The notes: generated by a model not told the origin, from the sequence alone. A DNA stretch of 64,000 nt from Vibrio aphrogenes (GCF_002157735.2 NZ_AP018690.1:310001-374000), one strand, 5' to 3'. Positions 8,389-16,987 are shown, counted from the stretch's first letter. Numbers and translations are program-made.

Positions 8389-9537
8389 ATGGGCAGTCTT
8401 CTCCCTAAAGTCATTTTGCATGAGCACATTGAAGGTTCAGTGACGCCTGAAATGGCTTTACTCTTAGCGAAAAAACACAATGTTAGCTTACCGGATGATT
8501 TTTTATACCCGGAAGGTAGCTATGACAAAAATGAGTTTCCTAATGGTCGTTATCAATACGATGAAACCGATTTTGGTGAGTTTGTAACGGCTTATGATGT
8601 AGTGGCAGATTTGGTTCGTGATGCGGATGATTATTATCTGATCATGAAAGATTACTTAAGCCGTAATGCTGCTCAAGGCATGATTTATTGTGAAATGATC
8701 ACATCGGCCTTTCACTTGTGTTCACAAGAAGATGAGCAAGGGAAGGTCACGTTAAATGCCGCTCAATATCACGATTTCATGGAAGGTATCGAAAGAGCCA
8801 TTCGCGAAGTGAAAGCTGAATACGGTACCGAAACGCGTTTGCAGGCGTGTGGCGTTCGTCATTTGAGCCTTGAACATTTAAATTTGAGCGTTGATTTTAT
8901 CGCACAAAACCCAAGAGACAGCATTGCTGGGTTTAATATTGCCGGAAATGAAAGAGCTGGAGAATTTGCCGATTTCATCTATGTGCATGAATTAGTCGAC
9001 AATATTCCGTTACCAAAGTCGTATCATGCCGGTGAAATTCGTGGCCCAGAAAGTATTCGTGAAGCGATTCAATTTGGGGCTAAACGTATTGGGCATGGTA
9101 TTGCCGCCATTAAAGACGATGCCTTGATTGAACAATTGATTCAAGATGGCATTACTTTAGAAGTTGCGCCAACCAGTAACCGCATTTTGGTTACCGAGTT
9201 TGGACAGAAGTTGGATCATCACCCACTTCGTCGTTTGTACGAAAAAGGGATTCGTTTATCGATCAATACCGATGATGCCGGCTTATTTGGCACCGATGTG
9301 GCGAAAGAGTACCGCATTGCCGAACAAGTCTTTGGTTTTTCTCGAGTAGAGCTACTTGATGTCACCCTGTGTGGTTTAGAAGCTGCTTTTGTGGAAGATG
9401 AAGTAAAACAAGCGCTGATCGCTCAGGTATACCAATGCTTTAGTGAAGAAGATTGGCATGAGTTGGAAATGCACGCTGCGGCGTTACCCGATGGTGCATT
9501 AAAATCACGCTTACAAAATCGGTTACATCATAAGTAA
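8389..9537 (+). CDS. Adenosine deaminase family protein
   Basis: A 382-residue zinc amidohydrolase of the adenosine/AMP deaminase superfamily, expected to convert adenosine to inosine plus ammonia. Metal and catalytic motifs are present: KVILHEHIEGS (first HxH), SYHAGEIRGPESI, RIGHGI and NTDDAGLFGTD. It is about 50 residues longer than the classical Add, the extra length being mainly near the N-terminus (residues about 25-60), so it may be a distinct subgroup with altered substrate preference. AAGGAAAA precedes the ATG. It is a single-gene unit with a terminator, and lies near the xanthine and guanine degradation genes. Confidence 0.85.
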   Translation: MGSLLPKVILHEHIEGSVTPEMALLLAKKHNVSLPDDFLYPEGSYDKNEFPNGRYQYDETDFGEFVTAYDVVADLVRDADDYYLIMKDYLSRNAAQGMIYCEMITSAFHLCSQEDEQGKVTLNAAQYHDFMEGIERAIREVKAEYGTETRLQACGVRHLSLEHLNLSVDFIAQNPRDSIAGFNIAGNERAGEFADFIYVHELVDNIPLPKSYHAGEIRGPESIREAIQFGAKRIGHGIAAIKDDALIEQLIQDGITLEVAPTSNRILVTEFGQKLDHHPLRRLYEKGIRLSINTDDAGLFGTDVAKEYRIAEQVFGFSRVELLDVTLCGLEAAFVEDEVKQALIAQVYQCFSEEDWHELEMHAAALPDGALKSRLQNRLHHK

Positions 9538-9601
9538 TACCGCGCCAGCTATAATAAAAAACATAATAACAATCGACGGAGAGTAATAAACTCTTCTACC
9601 A

Positions 9602-9642
9602 AAAAGGCAGAGACCACTTCACATTGGTACTCTGCCTTTTTC
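9602..9642 (+). terminator. Terminator after adenosine deaminase gene
   Basis: AAAAGGCAGAG and CTCTGCCTTTT form an 11-bp stem, with additional pairing of ACCA and TGGT inside, followed by T residues. Confidence 0.85.
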
Positions 9643-10097
9643 TCAATATTATCCCAAAAGTTATTTGGCCTAACTAACCCCACCTCCGCTTCCCTTATGT
9701 TGACTCCTGTAAACAACTTTTAGGGGCTGGTTCAATACACAGTTCTTTATCACGAGTTGGCTTTGGTGAACTATACGGATTATTTCCGCATTTTATGCTG
9801 AGTGAATATGAGATAAGTTCATATTTTATGAATAAATTAAGGTGGTTATCTACGATCTACGATATGGGAAATCACATATTCGATAGTGCCTGGTATTAGT
9901 TGTTCATCAATGATAATAGGCACAAACCTATTTTGATTTGAGTGTTCAGGTTTGAAATTGGGCATAACGGTATGCTCTTATGAATAATTTAGATTAGATC
10001 ATAACCAAATAATGCCTTCAAGCTGATATTGTGGTGAAATAAAGAACAAAAGAGGTGGTGGAAACCCTACAGCCTCGTTATAACCTTAGAGGGAAAA
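9643..10097. other. Non-coding accessory stretch with mobile-element debris
   Basis: No intact gene is visible. The stretch contains a transposase N-terminal fragment (9846-9965, minus) and, around 9670-9790 on the minus strand, a short open frame reading VLNQPLKVVYRSQHKG that has no start and no recognisable family. The region separates the terminator of the deaminase gene from the GNAT gene and probably accumulated by insertion and decay. Confidence 0.5.
9846..9965 (-). pseudogene. Truncated transposase, N-terminal 39 codons only (IS1182-like)
   Basis: Read on the minus strand from an ATG at 9965, the frame gives MPNFKPEHSNQNRFVPI, then IIDEQLIPGTIEYVISHIVD, before a TAA at 9846. The pattern FKP-x6-Q-x3-VPI-x3-EQL-PGT-EY is the characteristic N-terminus of IS1182-type transposases, which normally run beyond 400 residues. 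The catalytic DDE part is absent from the sequence that follows, so this is a dead remnant. The family name rests on motif memory, not on a search. Confidence 0.65.
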
Positions 10098-10610
10098 ATG
10101 GAATTTAGAGCATTTGAAAAGGGAGATCATGACCTGCTTATCGGTTGGATCGACTCGGATAAATTGAATTATCAATGGGGTGGTCCAAACTTTGAGTTTC
10201 CATTGGATTCATTACAAATTTCTAAACACTGTTCCCAAGCGCAAGTGTTTCCGTTTATCTTTGTTGTCTCTGGTCAGAGCGCTGGCTATGTTGAACTATT
10301 CAAAGTTTCAGAGTCGCACTTTAGGATTTGCCGCGTATTTGTTTCGGACAGCTTTCGTGGAAAGGGCATTTCAAAGCGCATGCTTGGTCAATTAATCGAT
10401 CTAGCAAAAGAAAAATACAGCGCTAGCTTGCTATCACTAGCTGTATTCGAACGAAACATAGTTGCGAGAAATTGCTATGAATCGCTTGGTTTTACCGTTA
10501 CAGCGCATGAAAATGGCTCTCGTTCTTTCGACGGTGAGGTTTGGGACCTTTTATGTATGGAAAGATGGTTATAACAAACACTTAAGGTTTTGCCCAACAA
10601 CGAGTTTGAG
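10077..10610 (+). mobile_element. Possible lone integron gene cassette carrying a GNAT gene
   Basis: The 8-mer GTTATAAC occurs at 10077-10084, just before the gene, and again at 10568-10575, overlapping its stop codon. The downstream copy continues as ATAACAAACACTTAAG and is followed by AACAACGAGTTTGAG at 10596-10610, both resembling parts of the long Vibrio attC repeat (VCR). One gene lying tightly between two such boundaries is the cassette layout. The downstream site lacks the expected distal GCGTTA end, so it is degenerate. No integrase is visible. Confidence 0.4.
10098..10574 (+). CDS. GNAT-family N-acetyltransferase
   Basis: A 158-residue protein with the GNAT acetyl-CoA binding motif (VFVSDSFRGKGISKRMLGQLIDLA at about residues 79-102) and the later SLAVFERNIVARNCYESLGF motif typical of RimI-like enzymes. 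The substrate cannot be predicted. It sits alone in a region with transposase debris and putative integron-cassette boundaries, so it is probably horizontally acquired; GNAT genes are common integron cargo. AGAGGGAAAA precedes the ATG. Confidence 0.88.
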   Translation: MEFRAFEKGDHDLLIGWIDSDKLNYQWGGPNFEFPLDSLQISKHCSQAQVFPFIFVVSGQSAGYVELFKVSESHFRICRVFVSDSFRGKGISKRMLGQLIDLAKEKYSASLLSLAVFERNIVARNCYESLGFTVTAHENGSRSFDGEVWDLLCMERWL

Positions 10611-10661
10611 AAGTGATCAAGATAATTACCATGATTCCTTATACTACTCCCACAAAATCAG

Positions 10662-10689
10662 AAAGGCAGAGTGATTAAACACTGCCTTT
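10662..10689 (-). terminator. Hairpin terminator after the GntR regulator gene
   Basis: AAAGGCAG plus GTG pairs with CACTGCCTTT across a short loop with one bulged base. On the minus strand the stem is followed by TTTCTGATTTT, so it can end the GntR transcript; on the plus strand it could also stop read-through from the GNAT gene. Confidence 0.6.
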
Positions 10690-10725
10690 AGTCATTCTAT
10701 TGAATATTGCTAAGCAAATGCTCGA

Positions 10726-11460
10726 TTATGCGCGTGAACGAATGATGTTTGAGAACACTACATGTAAATCACTAGAGGTAGCGTCATCGGTTAAGTTCAA
10801 ATTCGCTTTAATGTGCTGTAAATGGTGCTCCATCAGCTCATGCGCCTTCGCTTTATCACCTGACTCAATCGCATTAAGTAAATTACTGTGTTCATCTTGA
10901 GAGCAGTTGCTGTTGTTACTCCCTTCATATTGCGCAATTAATAGCGAGGTTTGAGATACCAAGCTGCGTAAGAAATGCAGTAAGGGGCCATTTTTTGCCA
11001 TCTTAGCTAACTCAATATGAAATTCACCGGATAAGCGAATACCGCGGCCAATATCCCCGTTAGCAATGGCTTCATCTTCACTGGTTACTAGGTTACGCAA
11101 GACTTGCATCTGTTGAGGATGACAGTTTTCAGTCGCCAGCTCAGTGACCGCTAATTCAGCAATTTCACGGGCTTTTAAGATTTGAATGGCTTCTTCTATC
11201 GTTGGTGCGGCAACCGTTGCGCCACGGTTAGGTTTAATATCAACTACTTGTTCAAGCGATAAACGTAATAATGCACGACGAATGATGGTGCGGCTCACCC
11301 CAAAGATTTCACTTAATGATTCTTCATTTAATTTGGTACTCGGTGGGAGGCGTTGTTCTAGAATAGCATCGAAGATGTGGCAGTACACCACATCATCTTG
11401 AGTTTGGTTATTGGCTTTCGCCTGAATTTTAGTATTGGATAACTTACTGAGTTTTGTCAT
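10726..11460 (-). CDS. GntR-family (FCD domain) regulator of the glyoxylate genes
   Basis: A 244-residue regulator: an unstructured N-terminus, a winged helix-turn-helix at residues about 28-90 (LPPSTKLNEESLSEIFGVSR, then RALLRLSLEQVV and NRGATVAAPT) and a helical FCD effector domain with the metal-binding His pattern (FHIELAKMAKNG, later ELMEHHLQHI). FCD-type GntR proteins usually bind TNGTNNNACNA-like palindromes. Copies of TTGTATACAA lie before gcl and xdhA and a weaker one in the aceB promoter region, so it is the likely regulator of these genes. Its 5' leader contains a 16-bp tandem duplication. Confidence 0.85.
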   Translation of the reverse strand: MTKLSKLSNTKIQAKANNQTQDDVVYCHIFDAILEQRLPPSTKLNEESLSEIFGVSRTIIRRALLRLSLEQVVDIKPNRGATVAAPTIEEAIQILKAREIAELAVTELATENCHPQQMQVLRNLVTSEDEAIANGDIGRGIRLSGEFHIELAKMAKNGPLLHFLRSLVSQTSLLIAQYEGSNNSNCSQDEHSNLLNAIESGDKAKAHELMEHHLQHIKANLNLTDDATSSDLHVVFSNIIRSRA

Positions 11461-11462
11461 GG

Positions 11463-11494
11463 CCTAATCTGCTAAAAACCTAATCTGCTGAAAA
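11463..11494. repeat. 16-bp tandem duplication in the GntR gene leader
   Basis: CCTAATCTGCTAAAAA (11463-11478) and CCTAATCTGCTGAAAA (11479-11494) are adjacent copies differing at one base. They begin two bases before the start codon of the minus-strand gene, so the AGG that could act as its ribosome site is present in both copies. Confidence 0.9.
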
Positions 11495-11557
11495 TAAATG
11501 GGCGTTCAAGATGTGAAAGAATCGCCCTTAGATTGTACATTATAGACCTTAGTTTAT

Positions 11558-11986
11558 CTAAGTGTCAGATGAATACAAATTTGCATGCAAAATACCTTCT
11601 AATGCGCACTTTTCATCTAAATCTGAGAGGTCTCCACTGATCCCAACGGCACCTAATACTTGTTTTAATTCATTTTGAACCAAAACACCACCAGGGACGG
11701 GAACCATATTGCCATGTGCGAGTACATTAATTGCAGAAATAAATGCAGGTCGGGCATCCGCATCTTGGGCGAGCTTACGTGATGAGCATCCTAATGCCAG
11801 TGCTCCCCAAGCTTTGGCTATGGCAATATCGGGTCGCATCATACTTGAACCATCTTGCCGCTGTAGGGAAACCAGTTTGCCACCACTGTCTAAAACAGCC
11901 ACAGTGAGTGGGGCGCTTTTTAAGTCTAAGGCGGCGCTAAACGCACCTTGGGTAATACTTAATGCTTGTTGCAGTGTCAAACTCAT
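11558..11986 (-). CDS. GlcG/HbpS-type heme-binding-like protein
   Basis: With the ATG at 11986 (ATGAGGATC upstream supplies the ribosome site) the protein has 142 residues and begins MSLTLQQALS. It shows the family pattern of GlcG/HbpS (DUF336): ALDLKSAPLTVAVLDSGGKLVSLQRQDGSS, IAKAWGALALG, then GGVLVQNELKQVLGAVGISG. Members accompany glycolate/glyoxylate genes such as glcG beside malate synthase; some bind heme or cobalamin, but the role in glyoxylate metabolism is unknown. It lies 124 bases downstream of aceB on the same strand, separated by two hairpins. Confidence 0.85.
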   Translation of the reverse strand: MSLTLQQALSITQGAFSAALDLKSAPLTVAVLDSGGKLVSLQRQDGSSMMRPDIAIAKAWGALALGCSSRKLAQDADARPAFISAINVLAHGNMVPVPGGVLVQNELKQVLGAVGISGDLSDLDEKCALEGILHANLYSSDT

Positions 11987-12005
11987 GATTAGGATCCTCA
12001 TTAAA

Positions 12006-12042
12006 ATACCAACGCCATGATTAATATGGATGACGTTGGTAT
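12006..12042 (-). repeat. Inverted repeat ATACCAACG...CGTTGGTAT
   Basis: ATACCAACGCCAT and ATGACGTTGGTAT form a 13-bp stem with one mismatch around an 11-base loop. Read on the minus strand the stem is followed by TTTTAATGAGG, which runs into the ribosome site of the GlcG-like gene. It could be a terminator or attenuator after aceB, or a leader structure for the next gene. Confidence 0.6.
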
Positions 12043-12043
12043 C

Positions 12044-12103
12044 AGCTTACTAAGAACGCTCTGTTGCAAATTTGGCTCGTTGAAACAGAGTGTTCTTGTA
12101 AGC
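12044..12103 (-). repeat. Long imperfect inverted repeat after aceB
   Basis: AGCTTAC plus AGAACGCTCTGTT pairs with AACAGAGTGTTCT plus GTAAGCT around a loop of about 17 bases, giving an interrupted stem of about 20 bp directly after the aceB stop. It has no T run. The arm GCTCTGTTGCAAATTTGG resembles the ends of some IS6-family elements, so a small non-autonomous element is possible. Confidence 0.6.
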
Positions 12104-12110
12104 TGGGTTA

Positions 12111-13745
12111 TTAACGAAGAAGAGGATAGCTTGGTAGTGTCAAGAACTCTGCAAAATCGTCTTGGGTCGATAAAACATCGAACATCTTGGCCGTTTCTTC
12201 AAATCGTCCTTGAGCATAACGTGGCTCGCCAACTTCTTGCTTGATAGTGTTTAGTTCTTCTGCCAACAGAGTACGGAAATAGTCCTCTGTTACCACTTGG
12301 CCATCATCAAGTTGTACGCCGTGCTTGATCCATTGCCAGATGCTGGCGCGAGAAATTTCGGCCGTTGCTGCATCTTCCATCAAGCCATAAATTGGCACAC
12401 AACCTACACCGCTGATCCAAGATTCAATGTAATAAAGCGCAATACGAATATTTTTACGTAAGCCTTCTTCATTACGAGGGCCTTGGCACGGCTCGAGTAA
12501 TTGTTCGGCAGTAATGTCACCGACATAGCTGCTGTCAAAATCGACTTGGTTAATTTTGCCCTCAAGTTTGTTTTCAAAAATACCCATCGCAACATCGACA
12601 AGTTTTGGATGCGCAACCCATGTGCCATCGTGTCCATTCGATGATTCACGGTTTTTATCTTCTTCTACTTTAGCCAATACTTGTTGCATTACTTGTGGGT
12701 CGGCGTTTGGAATAAAGGCTGACATTCCGCCCATTGCTAACGCGCCACGAGCGTGACAGGTTTTGACTAATAATTGGCTATAAGCGTTGAGGAAAGGTTT
12801 ATCCATGCCCACACTATGACGGTCTGGCAGGATACGATCTTTATGATTTTTCAGTGTTTTGATGTAGCTGAAAATGTAATCCCAGCGACCACAGTTCATG
12901 GCGACAATGTGATCACGCATGACGTACAGCATCTCTTCCATTTGGAAAACAGCAGGCAGGGTTTCTATCAAGACAGTGGCACGAATGGTTCCGATCTCGA
13001 CCTTGAAGTATTCTTCAGTGAAACGGAAGACATCATCCCACCACTTGGCTTCTTCCATACTTTCCAGTTTTGGAATGTAGTAATAAACTCCTTCGCCTTT
13101 TTGCGCGCGGGTTTGATAGTTATGGAAGAAGTACAAGCCGAAATCCATCAAGCAACCGGCAATAGCTTGGCCTTGATATTGAATGTGTTTTTCAGGAAGG
13201 TGTAAACCACGTGGGCGAGCTAATAGTTGAGCAGGCTCTGCGACTAAATCGTATTGTTTTCCCTTCTTTTCATCAAAATAACTGATGGTGCCATCATTGG
13301 CATCTCGTAAGTTAATTTGACCATCTAGCATGTTGTCCCAAGTTGGCGCTGAGGCGTCTTCAAAACAACACATGAAGATTTTAGCACCAGAGTTGAGCGC
13401 ATTAATGACCATTTTACGCTCAACAGGACCGGTAATTTCAACGCGGCGATCTTGTAAAACTTTAGGGATCGGAGCGACTTTCCAAGATTTATCTTCTCGA
13501 ATGGCCTTGGTGTCATCGCGAAAGCCTGGTAATTCACCTGCATCAAACTGAGCTTGGCGCTGGCGACGCAATTGCAGCGCATCATTCAATGGTGCAGTGA
13601 ACGTAGTCACTAAAGCATCTAAAAAGTTTAACGCTTCTTCAGAAAGAATGGCTTTTTGTTGTTCTGATTTCAGCTCTCCAACCACTTCAATGGCTCTTGA
13701 TTGTTGGGCTTGCATCGCTGTTTCACGGTCCTCAGTGCTGTGCAT
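12111..13745 (-). CDS. aceB: Malate synthase A
   Basis: Condenses glyoxylate with acetyl-CoA to malate in the glyoxylate shunt. The start at 13745 is preferred because AGGAGA lies just upstream; this gives 544 residues, close to the usual length of the A isoform. The family signature is visible as MRDHIVAMNCGRWDYIFSYIK around residue 270, followed by GGMSAFIPN and a late conserved segment (GCVPIYGLMEDAATAEISR). Isocitrate lyase (aceA) is not adjacent. Here malate synthase is instead divergent from the gcl operon and followed by a GlcG-like gene, suggesting use of glyoxylate from other sources. Confidence 0.96.
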   Translation of the reverse strand: MHSTEDRETAMQAQQSRAIEVVGELKSEQQKAILSEEALNFLDALVTTFTAPLNDALQLRRQRQAQFDAGELPGFRDDTKAIREDKSWKVAPIPKVLQDRRVEITGPVERKMVINALNSGAKIFMCCFEDASAPTWDNMLDGQINLRDANDGTISYFDEKKGKQYDLVAEPAQLLARPRGLHLPEKHIQYQGQAIAGCLMDFGLYFFHNYQTRAQKGEGVYYYIPKLESMEEAKWWDDVFRFTEEYFKVEIGTIRATVLIETLPAVFQMEEMLYVMRDHIVAMNCGRWDYIFSYIKTLKNHKDRILPDRHSVGMDKPFLNAYSQLLVKTCHARGALAMGGMSAFIPNADPQVMQQVLAKVEEDKNRESSNGHDGTWVAHPKLVDVAMGIFENKLEGKINQVDFDSSYVGDITAEQLLEPCQGPRNEEGLRKNIRIALYYIESWISGVGCVPIYGLMEDAATAEISRASIWQWIKHGVQLDDGQVVTEDYFRTLLAEELNTIKQEVGEPRYAQGRFEETAKMFDVLSTQDDFAEFLTLPSYPLLR

Positions 13746-13970
13746 AATCGTCTCCTTTATGAACATTTACGAGCATTGAATACGAGAGGTATAAAAAGGT
13801 TGGGGTATTTTCATACTTTAAATTTGGTCTCTCGTACGTACGCCTTTAAAACTTGAAGCTGCAGTTCTGCTGAGTCACCGCATGCGACCGAATAGTGGGT
13901 TCACCTTATAAGGTCGTCTTGACTCTGTGCTTTCCTTCAACGCCAACATTCTCAGGCATAAAGATAATCA

Positions 13971-14010
13971 GTTTTAAATACTAACCGTTTTAAATATTAA
14001 CGGTTTTAAA
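13971..14010. repeat. 16-bp direct repeats in the aceB/gcl control region
   Basis: GTTTTAAATACTAACC (13971-13986), GTTTTAAATATTAACG (13987-14002) and a partial GTTTTAAA (14003-14010) are contiguous. The regular 16-base spacing could hold repeated regulator or bending sites. Confidence 0.85.
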
Positions 14011-14264
14011 CAACATGTTTCTTAAACAAGATTGTGTACATTAATGTTTTAATTCTTGTCTATGTATATCCTCGTTTTTACAAAAGATCAAAGAATATTT
14101 AACGTTTTGTGCGCTACCACTGATTGCTGAGTTACTGGTTGGATCAGGATTTTATAATTTGAAATTAATTACTTATCTTAAAATTATGTAAAAAAATCCA
14201 ATTATTTTTGTTTTTTATTTGCACAATTTTATAAAGACAGTCTAGACTCTGTAGTGTATTTTTA

Positions 14265-14276
14265 ATTGTATACAAT
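14265..14276. promoter_or_regulatory. Putative GntR/FCD operator before gcl
   Basis: ATTGTATACAAT is a perfect 12-bp palindrome ending 18 bases before the gcl start codon. Its TTGTATACAA core recurs exactly before xdhA (22160-22169). The TNGTNNNACNA-like form agrees with FCD-type GntR sites, and a GntR/FCD gene lies at the other end of this gene cluster. Position near the start codon suggests repression. Confidence 0.6.
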
Positions 14277-14294
14277 AATAAAAGGAATTGGATT

Positions 14295-16070
14295 ATGGCG
14301 AGAATGAAAGCAATCGAAGCCGCTGTAGAAGTACTAAAAAAGGAAGGGGTTGATATTGCCTTTGGCGTACCAGGCGCGGCAATTAACCCATTTTATGCTG
14401 CAATGAAAAAAATTGGCGGGATTGACCATGTTCTAGCTCGACATGTGGAAGGTGCTTCTCACATGGCGGAAGGTTATACCCGTACTAATGATAAAAATAT
14501 TGGTGTGTGTATCGGTACGTCTGGCCCGGCGGGTACGGATATGATTACTGGCTTATATTCCGCCTCTGCCGATTCTATCCCTATTTTATGTATCACAGGT
14601 CAAGCTCCTCGCGCTCGCTTACATAAAGAAGATTTCCAAGCGGTGGATATTGAATCGATCGCCAAACCTGTCACTAAATGGGCGACAACTGTTTTAGAGC
14701 CGGCCTTGGTGCCACGTGCATTCCAACAAGCTTTCCATATTATGCGCTCAGGTCGCCCAGGACCGGTATTAATTGATTTACCGATCGATGTGCAATTAGC
14801 TGAAATTGAGTTTGATATCGATACTTATGAGTCTTTAGAGCCGTATCAACCGAGTGCAACTCGTGGACAAGTTGAAAAAGCTTTAACCATGTTAACGGAG
14901 TCAGAGAAACCTCTGATTGTCTCTGGTGGTGGGGTGATTAATGCCGGTGCGAGCGCTGAGCTGCAAGAATTGGCTGAAATATTAAATGTTCCCGTTATTC
15001 CAACCTTAATGGGCTGGGGCAGTATTCCGGATAACCATGAACTGATGGCAGGTATGGTGGGGCTACAAACGTCACATCGTTATGGTAATGCCACCATGTT
15101 GGCTTCTGATTTTGTATTGGGTATTGGTAACCGCTGGGCAAACCGTCATACCGGCTCGGTGGATGTGTATACCCAAGGCCGTAAATTTGTGCATGTGGAT
15201 ATTGAACCAACGCAAATTGGTCGTGTGTTCTGCCCAGACCTTGGCATCGTATCAGACGCTAAATCTGCTTTGAATTTGTTTGTTGAAGTGGCCAAAGAAA
15301 TGAAAGCCGCTGGCAAGTTAAAAGATCGTTCGAACTGGGTTGGCGAGTGTATTGAGCGTAAAGCTTCATTATTACGCAAAACACACTTTGAAGAAGTCCC
15401 AATGAAACCAATGCGTGTTTATGAAGAGATGAACAAAGCGTTTGGTGAAGATACCTGTTATGTCAGCACCATTGGTTTGTCGCAAATTGCCGCGGCGCAA
15501 TTCCTACATGTGTATAAACCACGCCACTGGATTAACTGTGGTCAAGCCGGCCCATTAGGCTGGACAATTCCGGCGGCTTTAGGTGTACGCGCGGCCGATC
15601 CAAACCGTCCAATTGTGGCGATTTCTGGTGACTATGATTTCCAATTCATGATTGAAGAATTGGCCGCAGGTGCGCAATTTAACCTGCCTTATATCCACGT
15701 CGTCGTTAACAACTCATACCTTGGTTTGATTCGTCAAGCGCAACGTCAATTTGATATTGATTATTGTGTCCAGTTGGCTTTTGAAAACCAAAACTCACCA
15801 GAGATGGAAGGTTATGGGGTGGATCATGTTGCTGTAGTTGAAGGCCTTGGCTGTAAAGCAATTCGAGTGCGTCACCCTGAAGATGCTCCTGCCGCCTTTG
15901 AAGAAGCGAAACAACTGATGGAAAAACATCGTGTTCCTGTGGTGGTTGAGTTCATTTTAGAACGCGTTACCAACATTGCGATGGGCGTTGAAATTGACGG
16001 CATCAATGAGTTTGAAAGCCTTGCAAATGAAGAAGGTGATGCCCCAACAGCGATTACCTTTAACCAATAA
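14295..16070 (+). CDS. gcl: Glyoxylate carboligase (tartronate-semialdehyde synthase)
   Basis: A 591-residue thiamine-diphosphate enzyme that joins two glyoxylates to tartronate semialdehyde and CO2. Family features include [11 protein letters not shown] near residue 24 and Val51 in [14 protein letters not shown], replacing the glutamate conserved in most ThDP enzymes, a hallmark of Gcl. The ThDP/Mg motif runs from SGDYDFQF to [11 protein letters not shown]. An AAAGGAA ribosome site precedes the ATG. It is the first gene of gcl-hyi-glxR, which carries glyoxylate to D-glycerate. Confidence 0.97.
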   Translation: MARMKAIEAAVEVLKKEGVDIAFGVPGAAINPFYAAMKKIGGIDHVLARHVEGASHMAEGYTRTNDKNIGVCIGTSGPAGTDMITGLYSASADSIPILCITGQAPRARLHKEDFQAVDIESIAKPVTKWATTVLEPALVPRAFQQAFHIMRSGRPGPVLIDLPIDVQLAEIEFDIDTYESLEPYQPSATRGQVEKALTMLTESEKPLIVSGGGVINAGASAELQELAEILNVPVIPTLMGWGSIPDNHELMAGMVGLQTSHRYGNATMLASDFVLGIGNRWANRHTGSVDVYTQGRKFVHVDIEPTQIGRVFCPDLGIVSDAKSALNLFVEVAKEMKAAGKLKDRSNWVGECIERKASLLRKTHFEEVPMKPMRVYEEMNKAFGEDTCYVSTIGLSQIAAAQFLHVYKPRHWINCGQAGPLGWTIPAALGVRAADPNRPIVAISGDYDFQFMIEELAAGAQFNLPYIHVVVNNSYLGLIRQAQRQFDIDYCVQLAFENQNSPEMEGYGVDHVAVVEGLGCKAIRVRHPEDAPAAFEEAKQLMEKHRVPVVVEFILERVTNIAMGVEIDGINEFESLANEEGDAPTAITFNQ

Positions 16071-16154
16071 TTAAAGAGAGAAATACCTTAAAGAGTCGGT
16101 GCTGCTGTATTGGCAGCATCGAAGAGTCAAGGTATGGATAAGAAGGAGAAGACA

Positions 16155-16931
16155 ATGCCTAAGTTTGCGGCAAATCTATCAATGCTCTTTACCGAAGTTG
16201 ATTTTTTACAACGTTTTGGACAAGCAGCGGAAGCAGGGTTTCAAGGTGTGGAATATCTCTTTCCGTACGATTTTGAAGCGAGCACCATTAAGCAAGTATT
16301 AGACGATAATAACTTGCAACAAGTGCTGTTCAATTTACCTGCGGGTAACTGGCTAGATGGTGACCGTGGTATTGCGGTAGACCCTAAACGTGTCGATGAA
16401 TTTCAACAAGGTGTCACCAAAGCAATTCAATACGCCAAAGTATTGGATTGCCAACAAGTGAATTGTTTAGCCGGTATCGTGCCAGACGGTGTTAACCCAC
16501 AACAAGCGGAAGAGACGTTTGTGAGTAACTTACGCTTTGCGGCGGCGGCACTGAAAGAAAATGGCATTAGCCTCATTATTGAAGCGATTAATACGCGTGA
16601 TATTCCTGGGTTTTTCTTAAATACCACCCAACAAGCGTTAAACATTATCGACAAAGTAGGCAGTGATAATTTACGAGTGCAATACGATATTTATCACATG
16701 CAAATCATGGAAGGGGATTTGGCCCCAACGTTAAGTGAGCATTTGTCTCAAATTCAACATGTTCAGTTGGCTGATAACCCAGGACGTCACGAACCGGGGA
16801 CGGGGGAGATTAACTACCCATTTTTGTTTAAGCATTTAGACAGCATTGGTTACGACGGTTGGATCGGCTGTGAATATAAGCCCAAAACCACCACTCTTGA
16901 AGGCTTAGGTTGGATGAAAGCGTTAGCCTAA
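16155..16931 (+). CDS. hyi: Hydroxypyruvate isomerase
   Basis: The start at 16155 is chosen because AAGGAGA lies immediately upstream and the result, 258 residues starting MPKFAANLSMLFTEVDF, equals the length of the Escherichia coli enzyme. It is an AP-endonuclease-2-like TIM barrel interconverting hydroxypyruvate and tartronate semialdehyde. Metal and catalytic regions include IIEAINTRDIPGFF, VQYDIYHMQIMEGD and IGCEYKPKTTT. It lies 84 bases after gcl and 56 bases before glxR, in the standard operon order. Confidence 0.95.
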   Translation: MPKFAANLSMLFTEVDFLQRFGQAAEAGFQGVEYLFPYDFEASTIKQVLDDNNLQQVLFNLPAGNWLDGDRGIAVDPKRVDEFQQGVTKAIQYAKVLDCQQVNCLAGIVPDGVNPQQAEETFVSNLRFAAAALKENGISLIIEAINTRDIPGFFLNTTQQALNIIDKVGSDNLRVQYDIYHMQIMEGDLAPTLSEHLSQIQHVQLADNPGRHEPGTGEINYPFLFKHLDSIGYDGWIGCEYKPKTTTLEGLGWMKALA

Positions 16932-16987
16932 ATAGAGATAACAAAAGATAACAAGACTAAGAATAAACGTATTTTAAGGATGAGATT

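Larger units (their letters stand above)
13746..14294. promoter_or_regulatory. aceB/gcl divergent control region
   Basis: About 550 bases without a gene between divergent glyoxylate operons. Visible elements are a 12-bp palindrome ACCTTATAAGGT (13903-13914), a 16-bp repeat array (13971-14010), a GntR-like half-conserved site TTGTGTACAT (14032-14041) and a perfect TTGTATACAA (14266-14275). A possible gcl promoter is TTGCAC at 14219-14224 with TAGACT at 14243-14248. Confidence 0.55.

Noticed and set aside
9670..9790. Minus-strand open frame containing VLNQPLKVVYRSQHKG as a gene
   Set aside because: It has no start codon, no ribosome site and no recognised family; treated as debris beside the transposase remnant.
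12058..12075. IS6-family insertion-sequence end
   Set aside because: The 18 bases resemble an IS6-type terminus, but they form one arm of a local hairpin and no transposase sequence is nearby, so it is listed only as an alternative.
12774..13205. Plus-strand open frame of 143 codons inside aceB
   Set aside because: It is antisense to a well-conserved gene, has no similarity or ribosome site, and is explained by the codon pattern of aceB.
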